Of a DNA stretch of 64,000 nt, positions 36,993-46,497 are shown one piece after another. The notes under the pieces are model-generated. The model worked only from the letters and a program-made list of their open reading frames with translations, searched no databases and was not told the origin of the DNA. The stretch lies in assembly GCF_002002725.1 (NCBI RefSeq), contig NZ_MUNW01000033.1, positions 115,444 to 179,443 on the forward strand. The letters are read 5' to 3'. Origin of the DNA: Sinorhizobium sp. A49. Its GTDB lineage: Bacteria; Pseudomonadota; Alphaproteobacteria; Rhizobiales; Rhizobiaceae. Both the position numbers and the translations under genes were made by a program. Every line of letters starts with the position of its first letter. Positions within the stretch are counted from its first letter, which is position 1.

Positions 36993-37316
36993 TCAGGCTG
37001 GATCATTCCAGAGGATGACCTTGCGGTTCGTCTCGCCGCCAGGTGCAGGTGCGACATTACCGAAGATCACGCCGATCTCAGGGGCTTCAAGCTTGACCGA
37101 GAGGTATTCCTCGCCGGTGCGCTGCGAGTTCCGGTACCAGCCGGCCCCGATCTCGAAGCCAGTGCGGCGGTGGATGATGCGATAGTCGGGGGCGCCTTCG
37201 CTTGCCTTTTGGGCATTCGGAATGAGAGCGATTGGCGCGTTGACTTTGATGGTGGCGAAGAGACCTTCGAGGGTGCCGTCGGACTTTTCGGTGAGGGTTG
37301 CGATCGTGGTTGCCAT
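36993..37316 (-). CDS. DUF736 family protein
   Basis: Protein of 107 residues of the DUF736 family, abundant on rhizobial plasmids. It opens with ATTIATLTEKSDGTLEGLFA and contains APDYRIIHRRTGFEIGAGWY and the family mark GEEYLSVKLE. An AAGGAG site is seven bases from the ATG. A decayed relative of the same family lies just upstream. Function is unknown. Confidence 0.9.
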   Translation of the reverse strand: MATTIATLTEKSDGTLEGLFATIKVNAPIALIPNAQKASEGAPDYRIIHRRTGFEIGAGWYRNSQRTGEEYLSVKLEAPEIGVIFGNVAPAPGGETNRKVILWNDPA

Positions 37317-37559
37317 GATGCTGTCTCCTTCGGTTGCTCGGGAACCATTCCCGATGGCGCCCGAAGAAGGGGCAGAGCCGCAAGTGTCACCGCAGCGAAG
37401 CGGAGGGAAACCCCTTGCGGGTTGACGCGGGATGCGGCCGGTCCCTTAGAAAGGCGACATCGAAAACGGGAATGGTTTCCGACGCGAGCGATCAGGGAGA
37501 CGCCTGGTCCGTGCCGTGATCGCCGCCGGCGGGCAAGAACCGGCAGCGCAGGTCGGATG

Positions 37560-37780
37560 AGGTGGGAATTTCAAAGCATTACAGCCGCAGATCATGCATG
37601 GTCGGGAGGCAGCCGCGCGCTTCGTCATCAGCAGAGACAGCCGGCCGAGGTTCGCAGGATCCGCCAAGCGCCACGTGTCGGAGGCGCTCACGCCGATGAG
37701 GCACTTCCAGCTTGACCGTGAGGTATTGCTCGCCGCATGTGGTCGCTGGCGTCCGTGGCCCCACGAATTGCTGATCGACA
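37560..37780 (-). pseudogene. Decayed DUF736-like remnant
   Basis: On the minus strand the stretch CGEQYLTVKLEVP resembles GEEYLSVKLEAP of the intact DUF736 gene, and the DNA around it is alike. The rest cannot be followed in one frame: continuation appears in shifted frames and the N-terminal half is missing. Limits are approximate. It lies inside a roughly 510-base interval (37317-37826) that otherwise holds no gene. Confidence 0.5.
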
Positions 37781-37826
37781 AGCAGAGACAGCTTCGTGTG
37801 TCGGACGAGGCAATTTGCCGAGCGTG

Positions 37827-38036
37827 TCAATCGTCAATCCGAAATCCGACCTTCACAACCACCTGATAGTGCGCCACCGCGCCATCCTTGATCTGTCCCC
37901 GGATCTGATCCACCTCGAACCATTCCAGATTCCTCATGGTTTTCGACGCCCGCATAATCGCGGTCTCGATCGCCTCGGTCACCGAGACTTTCGAACTACC
38001 GATCAGTTCCACCTTTTTATAGACATGGTCGCTCAC
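37827..38036 (-). CDS. Dodecin family flavin-binding protein
   Basis: Protein of 69 residues of the dodecin family, dodecameric shells that bind flavins or CoA. MSDHVYKKVELIGSSKVS, the helix VTEAIETAIMRASKTMRN, and LEWFEVDQIRGQIKDG followed by a beta strand (AHYQVVVKVGFRI) fit the beta-alpha-beta-beta fold. The start is a GTG with a GGGAGG site. Its place among conjugation genes is odd, since dodecins are flavin storage or protection proteins; a stress role during transfer can only be guessed. Confidence 0.9.
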   Translation of the reverse strand: MSDHVYKKVELIGSSKVSVTEAIETAIMRASKTMRNLEWFEVDQIRGQIKDGAVAHYQVVVKVGFRIDD

Positions 38037-38382
38037 GTTGTCCTCCCAAGTTAAGTTAGACCAAGTTCGGCTTCAAAGGGCTCCGCGAGCCCGCCCGACG
38101 GGATTGCCCAATCAAACGCGTACCCTCACGCCGAACATGCTGCGTCAGGCGACTGCCCGCGTGGAAATTCACCGCTAAACACCAACGATCCGGCAATACC
38201 CAATTGTTGTCAAACAATGTGTGAGGCGAAGGCCGCCGCCCGGACAAGAAATCAATCGCCCCCCGTTGACCAGGCGTGCGCGGCGCCGTGCAGCTAAAAG
38301 GGATTGGACGTAAGGCCTGGTCATGATGGGGCTTGGAGATATGGGCAATGACCGTCCCACCTGGCTGCTGTGGCAGAAGGAT
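38037..38382. other. Gap between dodecin gene and virB11
   Basis: About 345 bases with nothing I can support. It lies downstream of the virB operon and upstream of the dodecin gene, so it should hold the virB terminator and the dodecin promoter, but no clear hairpin or box was found. Confidence 0.3.
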
Positions 38383-39378
38383 CTATACTGAGCGACTGAA
38401 CCATATCTCCGTCACGCGGAACGTCCCCTCGACCCGTTTGCACTGGACGACCACATCGACCAACATCGTCAGGAGGCTGCGGATATCGTCGCGTACGAGC
38501 TCTTGCCCGCCGTCCGATTCCTTCACGAGGAGGGTCAGCTGTTCAAACGCGAGAGCCGGCGAGTCCGCGTGCACTGTGGTGATGGACCCAGGATGGCCAG
38601 AGTTGATATTTCGGATGTAATAAAAAGCCGTGCCGTCGCGCAGTTCCTGTAGCACGACACGATCGGGACGCATTCGCAGGCTCGCCTCGAGCAGTTCCTT
38701 GGGGCCGATCTTCGCAAGGCCCTGCTCCCCTTTCGAATAGAACAACCGAACGTGGTTGGGTTGTGGGATGACCAGCTCGGCCGTATCTTCGATCGTGATG
38801 ATGCGTTCTGTCATCGGGATGTGCTGGATCAGCGCCTTCGAGAGCGTGGTTTTGCCCGATCCGGTTGCCCCGGAAATTATGATGTTCTTCCGGGCGAGCA
38901 CCGCCTGCTTCAAGAACGTCGCATAGTTCCCCGTCTGATAAAGCTCGATCAGCTTCCTGTCCTGGCGGTTCGGACGATCATCCGCCGCAGCGGTAACGGC
39001 AAAAAGCCCGGCGGCATCGAGGTCGCTTAACGACTGCGACACCGACGAGGGCTTGCGAATGGTGAAGCTTACCGTGCCTTTTGCCGTTGCCGGCGGGATA
39101 ACGACCTGGACGCGCGCATCGTCGGGAAGGGTTGCCGAAAGGATTGGCCTCGCCTCGTCGATCGCCTGATGTGAATGGCTGGCAACAGTGCGCGCGAGGC
39201 GCATCAGCCTGTCGAACGTCAGTTCCGCAATCTCATGGCGCGACCAGCCATCCGGCCCCTCGGCCAGAACTTCGCCGGGCCGGTTGATGACGACTTCATA
39301 GAGAGCAGGGTTTTGCAACAACCCGGCGATCGGCGACAGGAGCTGGCGGACGACAGACGCATCGGGCGATCCCGTCAC
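38383..39378 (-). CDS. virB11: Type IV secretion ATPase VirB11
   Basis: Cytoplasmic hexameric ATPase of 331 residues at the base of the secretion channel. The N-terminal domain (ALYEVVINRPGEVLAEG) is followed by the RecA-like domain with Walker A GATGSGKTT at residues 170-178, the Asp box (IITIEDTAEL), LRMRPDRVVLQELRDGTAFY and the His box (GHPGSITTVHAD). It is the last gene of the minus-strand virB operon. Confidence 0.96.
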   Translation of the reverse strand: MTGSPDASVVRQLLSPIAGLLQNPALYEVVINRPGEVLAEGPDGWSRHEIAELTFDRLMRLARTVASHSHQAIDEARPILSATLPDDARVQVVIPPATAKGTVSFTIRKPSSVSQSLSDLDAAGLFAVTAAADDRPNRQDRKLIELYQTGNYATFLKQAVLARKNIIISGATGSGKTTLSKALIQHIPMTERIITIEDTAELVIPQPNHVRLFYSKGEQGLAKIGPKELLEASLRMRPDRVVLQELRDGTAFYYIRNINSGHPGSITTVHADSPALAFEQLTLLVKESDGGQELVRDDIRSLLTMLVDVVVQCKRVEGTFRVTEIWFSRSV

Positions 39379-39388
39379 GCGCCCACTC

Positions 39389-40561
39389 TCATTTCGCTAT
39401 CACGCGGTCGTATGTGCGGACATCCCCGAAGACCGCATGATCGAGAACCCGATTACCAGGATCGGTCACTCGCAAATCGTAGACCCCGGAAAAGTCGAGA
39501 TCACGCGAAACGAAGATCGACACGCGCTCGCCCTGACGTTTGGTCAGTGTCGGTGGAATATTGATGGACTGCTCCACGGCGATCGCTGCCGCTTGACTGC
39601 CGGCGCTCGTCGTCGCCTCAGCTTCGACGTCCCTTTCCTGCAATCGGCTTGCTGCCCAACCGGTGGCGTCCCCGACGACGGATAGCAAAAGCGCGCTTCC
39701 AAAACGCTCCCACCAATGGGTATCGACATCGCCGTCAAACCCTGCTCGTCCGAGCGCATCGGTTGCGGGCGATGCTAAGGTGATGATAACGCCAGTCGGT
39801 GTTTTCGCCCGGCTCCAAAGAACGAAGAGCCGTTTTTGGCCGCGACGGAGGCCACCGCGGTATTCGCCTACAACCTGTGTGCCCTTCTCCATTAGCACCA
39901 CACGGCCGTTATCGGAGAGAACGTCGCGATTGATCAAACAGCTGGCGAAGCCCGGTTGGCTGGACGAGAGCGCCGTCTCGAGTATGCAAGGGATCGAGGT
40001 GCCCAACGCGACGATATAGTTGCGGTTGCCAAGATGTCCGGCACGGGCGCCTTCGAGCCGTGCGGGCTTTAGTAATCGCTCGAATCGCTGATGTTCGTTC
40101 TCGCTGACCTCACCGTCAAACGGGCCATTAAAGGGCAGGTAGGCCGATGACGGATCCGATGGTGAATGCTGATCCTGGGGGCGCTGATCCATCCCTTGTC
40201 GCACACTGAAGGCCATGACTGGTGACCGCTGGGCGGATTCCAGGAGCTCGTCCTTTTCTGGCTCCCGCGGCGGCTCATCGATCGATGGGGTCGGCAACTT
40301 GACTTCGAGCAATGGCTCAGCCTTCTTTGGTTCCTCCCTAACTGGCTCGAAGTCTGCCGTTTGGCGAATAACCAGCCGCTCCTCACGCCCGGCATTCGTG
40401 TCGCTGGTATCCAAACGCATCGACCAGAGCCCGAAGCCGATGAAGGCGAGCACGGCTGCGACTACGGCGCTGCGCCTTAAGGCCGGATTGCCCTCGATCT
40501 TTTGCGCGAACTGAGCATGTGCGCGTTCTCCCGGTATCGTCAGTTGAGGGTCTTCAGTCAT
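39389..40561 (-). CDS. virB10: Type IV secretion core protein VirB10
   Basis: Protein of 390 residues spanning both membranes. A short cytoplasmic N-terminus is followed by a membrane helix at about residues 31-47, a proline-rich periplasmic arm (about 80-115) and the C-terminal TrbI/VirB10 domain with CILETALSSSQPGFASCLI and VLMEKGTQVVGEYRGG. The ATG at 40561 overlaps the virB9 stop (ATGA). The frame stays open 44 codons further, inside virB9. Confidence 0.95.
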   Translation of the reverse strand: MTEDPQLTIPGERAHAQFAQKIEGNPALRRSAVVAAVLAFIGFGLWSMRLDTSDTNAGREERLVIRQTADFEPVREEPKKAEPLLEVKLPTPSIDEPPREPEKDELLESAQRSPVMAFSVRQGMDQRPQDQHSPSDPSSAYLPFNGPFDGEVSENEHQRFERLLKPARLEGARAGHLGNRNYIVALGTSIPCILETALSSSQPGFASCLINRDVLSDNGRVVLMEKGTQVVGEYRGGLRRGQKRLFVLWSRAKTPTGVIITLASPATDALGRAGFDGDVDTHWWERFGSALLLSVVGDATGWAASRLQERDVEAEATTSAGSQAAAIAVEQSINIPPTLTKRQGERVSIFVSRDLDFSGVYDLRVTDPGNRVLDHAVFGDVRTYDRVIAK

Positions 40562-41451
40562 TGCCGAGCGCCTTGCGCCGGCAATTCGGGCGGCAATTCG
40601 GCGGAAGTCCTGACGATCCGCTCCACCGATGGAGATGTGGTATGTGTATCTGGGTTGGCGCTGCCGAGGTTGTCGGCTTCGTTGAAGACGCAAAGCACCT
40701 CTTCGCCACGACGCAGGATAAACTTTCGGCTAACCGCATGAACCAGAACGAGTTGGCCGGAGACCGATTTCGCGACGAGACTTTCGGTTCCGTCGGAGTT
40801 CTCCAGGTAGATCGCCGGCATCTCCTGAACGGTGGCGAAAGAAAACGTCGTGACCTTGCCGTTATCGTAGACCGCGTCCGGTTCGAGCGCCGCAGCTCCT
40901 TGCACCGAGTATCGCCAGTTGCGCGGACCATACTGCTCGTGGATCGCCAGAACGGTATTTGCAGCGCCGGTTTTGGCAGCACGGTCGCGAGCCTGCGCTT
41001 CCAGGCGTCTGCGCACCGCCTCATCGCCAGGATATCGGTATTTTACATAAAAATAGGTGTTCTCGCCGGAAGCAACAGAGCCATCTCGCACTGTGAGCTC
41101 CATCTGATAGCTGCGCTTGGAACCGTCTCTTCTTGCCGTGACGACGGAGATGTTTGTGATCGGCTGGTTCTCGCGGGGTTTCAGGAACAGGATGTTGCCG
41201 GCCGGCGCGACCTCCCATGCCACCGAATTGCCCAGCGCCACATGCGCAATTTCCTCGTCGGCCGAGAACTCAACCTGCACCGAGGAACGCAACGTGCCGA
41301 CGATGCGGGTGATGTCGTAGGGTTGGTAATTGACAAAGCGGACACGACTGTCTTGCCCGGCGCCACGAGGAATATCCAGCGCTCGCGCGGGAGGCAACGC
41401 GGCCGTGGCGAAGACCATGGCGGCAGATGCAAAAAATAAAACAGTCTTCAA
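40558..41451 (-). CDS. virB9: Type IV secretion core protein VirB9
   Basis: Periplasmic component of the outer-membrane core complex, 297 residues. A Sec signal peptide spans about residues 1-25 (ARALDIPRG). VRFVNYQPYDITRIVGTL, NILFLKPRENQPITN and the C-terminal TFSFATVQEMPAIYL and FILRRGEEVLCVFNEA fit VirB9/CagX. It is coupled at both ends to virB8 and virB10. Confidence 0.95.
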   Translation of the reverse strand: MKTVLFFASAAMVFATAALPPARALDIPRGAGQDSRVRFVNYQPYDITRIVGTLRSSVQVEFSADEEIAHVALGNSVAWEVAPAGNILFLKPRENQPITNISVVTARRDGSKRSYQMELTVRDGSVASGENTYFYVKYRYPGDEAVRRRLEAQARDRAAKTGAANTVLAIHEQYGPRNWRYSVQGAAALEPDAVYDNGKVTTFSFATVQEMPAIYLENSDGTESLVAKSVSGQLVLVHAVSRKFILRRGEEVLCVFNEADNLGSANPDTHTTSPSVERIVRTSAELPPELPAQGARQ

Positions 41452-42119
41452 TTGATTGCCTCCGGGTCTGCTCGGTACTCGCTAACGACGAATCCAAGCG
41501 GGTTGACCAGCCGATTGGTCGAGGAGACTGCAGCGTTGATATAGGAGTAAGTGATGGACGCTACCCAGTGGGTGGTGCGCACATCGTCGCCACGGGTAAC
41601 GGTCATGAGATAACGCACCGACACGACGTTTGCATTGATCATCGAGATTGACTTGATCGTGATTTTAGCCGTCGAACCGCGGCCGTAAACATTTTGCGGA
41701 GAGTTTGGATTGCTGCCGCGGTAGAACGTGGCGAAGCGCATCTGCTCCGACTGCGCCGACAAGAGGGAGACCGTGTCGAAGCTCTCTTTGGCCTCCGACC
41801 ACACATAACCTTCGCGCGCCCTGACATATCGAGCGGCAAAGTACTTGGTCACGGCCTCATCGTAACTTCCGGCCTTCGACGTCAGGGCTGATACCACGTC
41901 GACAATCCCGGTCGAATTGTCGACCCGCACGACGAATGGCTCGACCGTCTTCAAGGGCGTGAGTGCGGCCACTGAAAAAATCGCGATACCGGCAATGCCG
42001 CCAGCGGCAATGGCGATCGACCATGCAATTCGGGCCGAACGCTCAAGGCTTATCAATCGATCCTGATCGAAACGGCGCGCCTTGTCGAAATACGCCTTGA
42101 GACCATCCGGGGTGATCAT
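41448..42119 (-). CDS. virB8: Type IV secretion inner-membrane protein VirB8
   Basis: Bitopic inner-membrane protein of 223 residues. One helix lies at about residues 30-53, and the periplasmic domain has the VirB8 marks PLKTVEPFVVRVDNSTGIVD and a conserved YVRAREGYVW stretch. The ATG at 42119 overlaps the virB7 stop. It nucleates assembly by contacting VirB9 and VirB10. Confidence 0.95.
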   Translation of the reverse strand: MITPDGLKAYFDKARRFDQDRLISLERSARIAWSIAIAAGGIAGIAIFSVAALTPLKTVEPFVVRVDNSTGIVDVVSALTSKAGSYDEAVTKYFAARYVRAREGYVWSEAKESFDTVSLLSAQSEQMRFATFYRGSNPNSPQNVYGRGSTAKITIKSISMINANVVSVRYLMTVTRGDDVRTTHWVASITYSYINAAVSSTNRLVNPLGFVVSEYRADPEAIN

Positions 42120-42376
42120 TGACGCAGCCCCGCGCATTTTCGATGGGAGGACCGTTCGTCATAATGCTCGAAGGCAGGGTGACCCCGATCTTCAAAGGAG
42201 TAACCGAGTGGTCCCGTCCCTCCCCGCATGCCGTCCTGCCATTGCCACATTGAACGGTTGAGTGGCCGTTTGGCGTATCCGTCGCATTTCGGGAGAGCAG
42301 ATGACAGTGTGTTGCAGCCGCTGGCCAAAGCCAATGTGAGAAGCACGGAGATTGTTCGCAGCGTGTCGACCACCAT
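42116..42376 (-). CDS. virB7: VirB7-like lipoprotein
   Basis: Small lipoprotein of 86 residues. The signal sequence ends in a clean lipobox (LALASGC) with Cys21 as the lipidated residue. VirB7 anchors the VirB9-VirB10 core at the outer membrane. This one is longer than Agrobacterium VirB7, and its C-terminal half has no recognised domain, so assignment rests on the lipobox and the place between virB6 and virB8. AAGGAAG upstream supports the ATG. Confidence 0.75.
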   Translation of the reverse strand: MVVDTLRTISVLLTLALASGCNTLSSALPKCDGYAKRPLNRSMWQWQDGMRGGTGPLGYSFEDRGHPAFEHYDERSSHRKCAGLRQ

Positions 42377-42445
42377 CTTTTGTTCTTCCTTGTCTGAAGT
42401 GTCTCGGCAGGATTGAGGTGTCTTGCTGATAACGCTTTGGCCCGG

Positions 42446-43366
42446 TCACGATGTGTTGCCGGTTGGCAAGCGTCGCACGCCGGCGCGGAAGGTTCGCAGA
42501 ACGGCGGCGGCGGCCGACGTGAGCGTGCTCTCATGGGCGTCGCGTGCCGCCGAGTAGCCATAGGTCAGCGATGCCCCGCCGGCTGCAAGGGAAGCTGCAA
42601 TCCCCGGGAGCTGATAAAACACATAGAGGCTTGCGATCCCGATCGCTCCGATCGCTATCGGTCGCATCAATACGTCGCCATAGGCTTCGACCGCGGTGAA
42701 CGAGGTATCGAGGGTCGTAATCAACAACGAGCCGACAGCGACGACCAGGATTTGCAGAATGACGAAATTGACCAACTGGCCAATCCAGGCTTCGGTGAAG
42801 CGCCGCGTGCTCTGAAACAGGGCCAATGCGATGAAGATGGGACCGAGCGCCAGGATGATTGCGAGTGCGACGCGTGCGTAGAGGGAGACAATGTAGCCTA
42901 TGGCAGCGACCACGAAGGTGGTGACGATCATCAACAAGCCGGCGAACGCCGTCGCGACATCAAGCGGCCAGGAGCCTCGTGACCAGATTTCGTTGGCAGA
43001 TGCCTGGCCCTTGTCGAGCAGCGCGTCGAATGTCGATGCGCTTGGCACGGTGCCGGTATTCAGTGCCGTAGAGATTTCCCGGGGCAGGCCGGTGAAAAAC
43101 ACGTCTGTGACATAGGTTCTATAGTCCGAAGCATTGCGCACGAGCATCACCAGGATTGCGAGTTTGATCGCGCGGTATGCAAACTCCAAGACGGGCGCGT
43201 CGATAGAGCCTTTCAGAACCAGATAGCCGTAGAGGACGACATAAAGCACCAGAGCGACGGTCAAAGGCCCTGCCACCCATGAACTGATATTGGATGTTCC
43301 GGAAGAAATGAAACTCTCCAGAGGAGCCTCGAACTGATTGTCGAGGAAAGCAAAGACCTGATACAT
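42446..43366 (-). CDS. virB6: Type IV secretion polytopic protein VirB6
   Basis: Polytopic inner-membrane protein of the TrbL/VirB6 family, 306 residues, with about six hydrophobic segments. The central run from VATAFAGLLMIVTTFVVAAI through ILALGPIFIALALFQSTRRF and WIGQLVNFVILQILVV is typical. The ATG at 43366 has a GGGGG site; the frame is open a further 18 codons. It contacts the translocating DNA. Confidence 0.92.
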   Translation of the reverse strand: MYQVFAFLDNQFEAPLESFISSGTSNISSWVAGPLTVALVLYVVLYGYLVLKGSIDAPVLEFAYRAIKLAILVMLVRNASDYRTYVTDVFFTGLPREISTALNTGTVPSASTFDALLDKGQASANEIWSRGSWPLDVATAFAGLLMIVTTFVVAAIGYIVSLYARVALAIILALGPIFIALALFQSTRRFTEAWIGQLVNFVILQILVVAVGSLLITTLDTSFTAVEAYGDVLMRPIAIGAIGIASLYVFYQLPGIAASLAAGGASLTYGYSAARDAHESTLTSAAAAVLRTFRAGVRRLPTGNTS

Positions 43367-43438
43367 CCGCCCCCTACCCTCCAAGCCCCTTGTTGATCCG
43401 CGCGCGCCGGTCTCTGGCAATGATGCGTATATGCCTTT

Positions 43439-44134
43439 TCATTTGAGCGCGGCTCCCATCGTGTCCAGCCGTTTGCGCCAGTCCTCGGCCTGGCGTTGCT
43501 GATCAACCTGGAGCTGCGCTTCCTGGATCATCCTAAGCGCCTGCATGCGCAGCGCGTCGGTCTCCAGGAAGGCAGTCTCGGCCAACAGCCTTGCCTGGAG
43601 GTCAGCGATGTCCTTGGCATTGCCAGCCTGCGCGATCCGTTCACGCAGCTGATCAATGCCGCCGATGCGCTTCGTCGCGGCGTCATAGATGTGCTGACCG
43701 AGGCTCATCTGACCGGCGTTACGGGTCTGTGTGCGCGCAAGCTCAGATGCGTAGAAGTCGTTTGCATTGGTCTGGTAGAAGCTGTTGTCGTTCAGGAATT
43801 TGGTGGCGGAATCGCCGTAAGCACCAGCACTTGCGCCCTTTAGCAAGCTTTCAATGGCGGAGAAGTTTTGGGGAAGCGCCTTTCGGATCGCCGGGTCGTT
43901 CAAGACATTTGCGATATCGGCCATGTCAGTCAGCTTGTTCAACGAGCCGTAAAGCTGCTGCGCCTGATCCAGCTGCGCCTTCATCGTCTCAAGCTGTTTG
44001 GCCAACTGGGCGATGCTCTCAATGTGCTTGGCAATCGCACTATTATCGATGACCGGGACGCCTTGGGCAGATGCCCCCAACGCGTAGAGGGACACGGCCG
44101 CCGCAACCATCGCGATAGTCTTCCTCGACGTCAT
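43439..44134 (-). CDS. virB5: Minor pilin VirB5
   Basis: Periplasmic or pilus-tip protein of 231 residues. A Sec signal peptide lies at residues 1-24 (GASAQGVP). The mature protein is mainly helical, with long glutamine-rich coiled coils (IAQLAKQLETMKAQLDQAQQ) and the family end ALRMIQEAQLQVDQQRQAED. It overlaps the virB4 stop by four bases and is thought to mediate adhesion of the T-pilus. Confidence 0.93.
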   Translation of the reverse strand: MTSRKTIAMVAAAVSLYALGASAQGVPVIDNSAIAKHIESIAQLAKQLETMKAQLDQAQQLYGSLNKLTDMADIANVLNDPAIRKALPQNFSAIESLLKGASAGAYGDSATKFLNDNSFYQTNANDFYASELARTQTRNAGQMSLGQHIYDAATKRIGGIDQLRERIAQAGNAKDIADLQARLLAETAFLETDALRMQALRMIQEAQLQVDQQRQAEDWRKRLDTMGAALK

Positions 44135-46497
44135 CTCGTACTCCTCATTTGCTGGAATAACGGGAGCCAGGCGGCAGGTTCGTCTCCTACCTGCGCTCTG
44201 ATGCGATCTGCGAGCTCGACATTTGCGGTGCGGCCGGACAAGACCGCGAGCTCGTCGTCGAAGCCTGCAAGATTGAGTTCTGCGACCACGCTGTTGTGGC
44301 CTTGCTTGACGATAAAGCGTCTGCTCTCGTTGGAGAGCGAGCGCGATATCAGTTCAAACTCGCGTTCCGTGAGTTTGAACCCATCGACATAGTCGGCATA
44401 GCTCCCGCGCGCATTCGGCATGAATACCTGTGTCGGGCATTGCTCGATGATTGTGTGAGCAATCGGAGAATTGATCGCGTCGCGCGGGCTTTGCGTGGCA
44501 AAGAGCATCAATCCGTTCTGCTTGCGGATTGTCTTGAGCTTGTTTTGGGCTAAATCTCGAAAAGCCTCGTCAGCCAAGGCCTTCCAGAATTCGTCGATCA
44601 CGATGATGATCCGCCGACCATCGATCAACTGCTCGACCCGATAAAACAAGTAGGCCATCAACGGCGTGCGAATTTCCTCATTGTCGAGAAAATCAGTCAT
44701 GTCGTAACCGAGAAATTTTGCACCTATCCCGACGTCGTCGACATCGTTGTCGAACAGCCAGCCAAGTGGCCCTCCCCGCTCCCAGCGACGCAGTCTTGCT
44801 GCGATGCCTTCGGGGTCGGTGTTGTCGAGGAAAGCCCGTAATGCCCCAATGGTCCTCTCATGGGGTGACAGGTCGGCCAATCCGTCTATCGCGCCAGCAA
44901 TATCGCGGGTATCGCTGACCGAGAGTGCACGGGAGTTCGAGACGACGAGTTTTGCGATCCACTGCGACAGAAAAACCTTGTTCTGCGGCGTGAGTTCAAG
45001 ACCTTTGAGCGGCGCGCATCCGCTAGGGATACCGTTTTTCAGCGGCAGGTAAGTCCCACCTACTGCGCGCACGAAAAGGTCGGCCCCGCGATCCTTGTCG
45101 AAGAAGACAATGTGCGGATCATGCTTTTGCAATTGCGACAGCATGAAATTGACGATGACGGTTTTACCCGATCCCGTCGGGCCGCACACGAAGGTGTTGC
45201 CAAGATCGCCATGGTGAAAGTTGAAATAGAACGGCGAGCCCGAAGCGGTCTTCAACATAGCGACGGCCGGTCCCCATTCGTTACCCTGCTTCTTGCCCAC
45301 CGGATAGGAGTGAAACGGCGAAAGAGCCGCGAAATTCTTGGACGTGATCGCTCCGGATCGGGCTCGATGGCGGAAATTACCCGGCAGCTGAGCCCACCAC
45401 GCCGCCTCAAGCCCGAGATCCTCGCGGGCAACGACCGCCCCACCATTGGTGAGATGCGAGCGCGATTTCGCGAGGTTATCCGCGAGTTCCTTTATGGATG
45501 ATGCATAGACCGCGAGCGTCAGATGATGTTCACCGAGGACAAAGCGGTTCGATTCCAGGTCGTCGAGAGCATCAACAAGCTCTTCCAGCTGTGAGCCTGC
45601 CTTATCGCCGGCGCTGACCATCTGGTTCTGCTTGCGCCCCATGATGACTTTGGCGTCGGCTTTGGAGAAAAACCCGAAGGATTGGCTGAGAACAAGTTCA
45701 AATGGCGCCGTCAGCAAACCATCGAGCATGCCAGTGCGGGTGCGGGCCGGATACTCCTTGAACCCGAACATGCCGGCAAAACGGTTTGTTGCCTCGTGGC
45801 GGATCTCGATAGTTTCCCGGCCGACGATGACCCGGTCCGAGTAGATGGCTGACGCGATGCGCCCTTGCGTAAGCGGGATCGGCTCACGCCTGCCGCCAAT
45901 GAGTTGATGGAGCACCTCACTCGGCTCGGAAAAGAGAATGCCGTCGCGCTCATAAATTGACAGAACACGTGGTGTGAACCGCGCCAGGCCGGCGGTGACG
46001 TCGAGTGTGGCATCAACCAGCCGTTTCAGGGACTGTTGATCAAGCTCGAATCCTCTGGCGCGTGCCCTCCCGAGCCGAGTGAGCAGCGATGCGATCTGGC
46101 TGGCAGTATCACGGGCCGGATGCCATATCAGCGTCAGGTAGAGATCGTTGCGGAAGAGATCCTCGTCAACCATCCGGTCGCGGTATTTGCGATTGAGGCG
46201 GTCGGAGAAGGCATTCTCATAGGTCCCCGGCGGGTAATTGTTGTCGCGTCGGCGGATGATGTGTGTCCACAGCGCCAGTCTCTCGTCAGCGATGTTACGG
46301 TAGAGCGTGTTAAGATCACGGTGCAGAGCATTGATATCGAGGGGATCGGCGGTCTCGAAAGCTATGCCTTCAAGCGCAATGACCGTCATCATTGCTCTGG
46401 AATCAAGGCCAATGATGGTTTCGTCGACGTGTCGAACATAGGGGATGAAGGTTTCCGGTTGCAACTCGCGGGCTTTGAACTTGGCAAGTCTAGGCAA
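44131..46497 (-). CDS. virB4: Type IV secretion ATPase VirB4
   Basis: Large cytoplasmic-face ATPase of 788 residues that drives pilus biogenesis and substrate transfer. The CagE/TrbE/VirB N-terminal domain leads to Walker A (CGPTGSGKTVIVNF) near residue 440, then FFDKDRGADLFVRAVGG, Walker B (RIIIVIDEFWKAL) and LMLFATQSPRDA. The frame is open to 46689, but a TTG at 46497 with GGGAGGG nine bases upstream gives the normal VirB4 length and an eight-base overlap with virB3. Confidence 0.95.
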   Translation of the reverse strand: MPRLAKFKARELQPETFIPYVRHVDETIIGLDSRAMMTVIALEGIAFETADPLDINALHRDLNTLYRNIADERLALWTHIIRRRDNNYPPGTYENAFSDRLNRKYRDRMVDEDLFRNDLYLTLIWHPARDTASQIASLLTRLGRARARGFELDQQSLKRLVDATLDVTAGLARFTPRVLSIYERDGILFSEPSEVLHQLIGGRREPIPLTQGRIASAIYSDRVIVGRETIEIRHEATNRFAGMFGFKEYPARTRTGMLDGLLTAPFELVLSQSFGFFSKADAKVIMGRKQNQMVSAGDKAGSQLEELVDALDDLESNRFVLGEHHLTLAVYASSIKELADNLAKSRSHLTNGGAVVAREDLGLEAAWWAQLPGNFRHRARSGAITSKNFAALSPFHSYPVGKKQGNEWGPAVAMLKTASGSPFYFNFHHGDLGNTFVCGPTGSGKTVIVNFMLSQLQKHDPHIVFFDKDRGADLFVRAVGGTYLPLKNGIPSGCAPLKGLELTPQNKVFLSQWIAKLVVSNSRALSVSDTRDIAGAIDGLADLSPHERTIGALRAFLDNTDPEGIAARLRRWERGGPLGWLFDNDVDDVGIGAKFLGYDMTDFLDNEEIRTPLMAYLFYRVEQLIDGRRIIIVIDEFWKALADEAFRDLAQNKLKTIRKQNGLMLFATQSPRDAINSPIAHTIIEQCPTQVFMPNARGSYADYVDGFKLTEREFELISRSLSNESRRFIVKQGHNSVVAELNLAGFDDELAVLSGRTANVELADRIRAQVGDEPAAWLPLFQQMRSTR

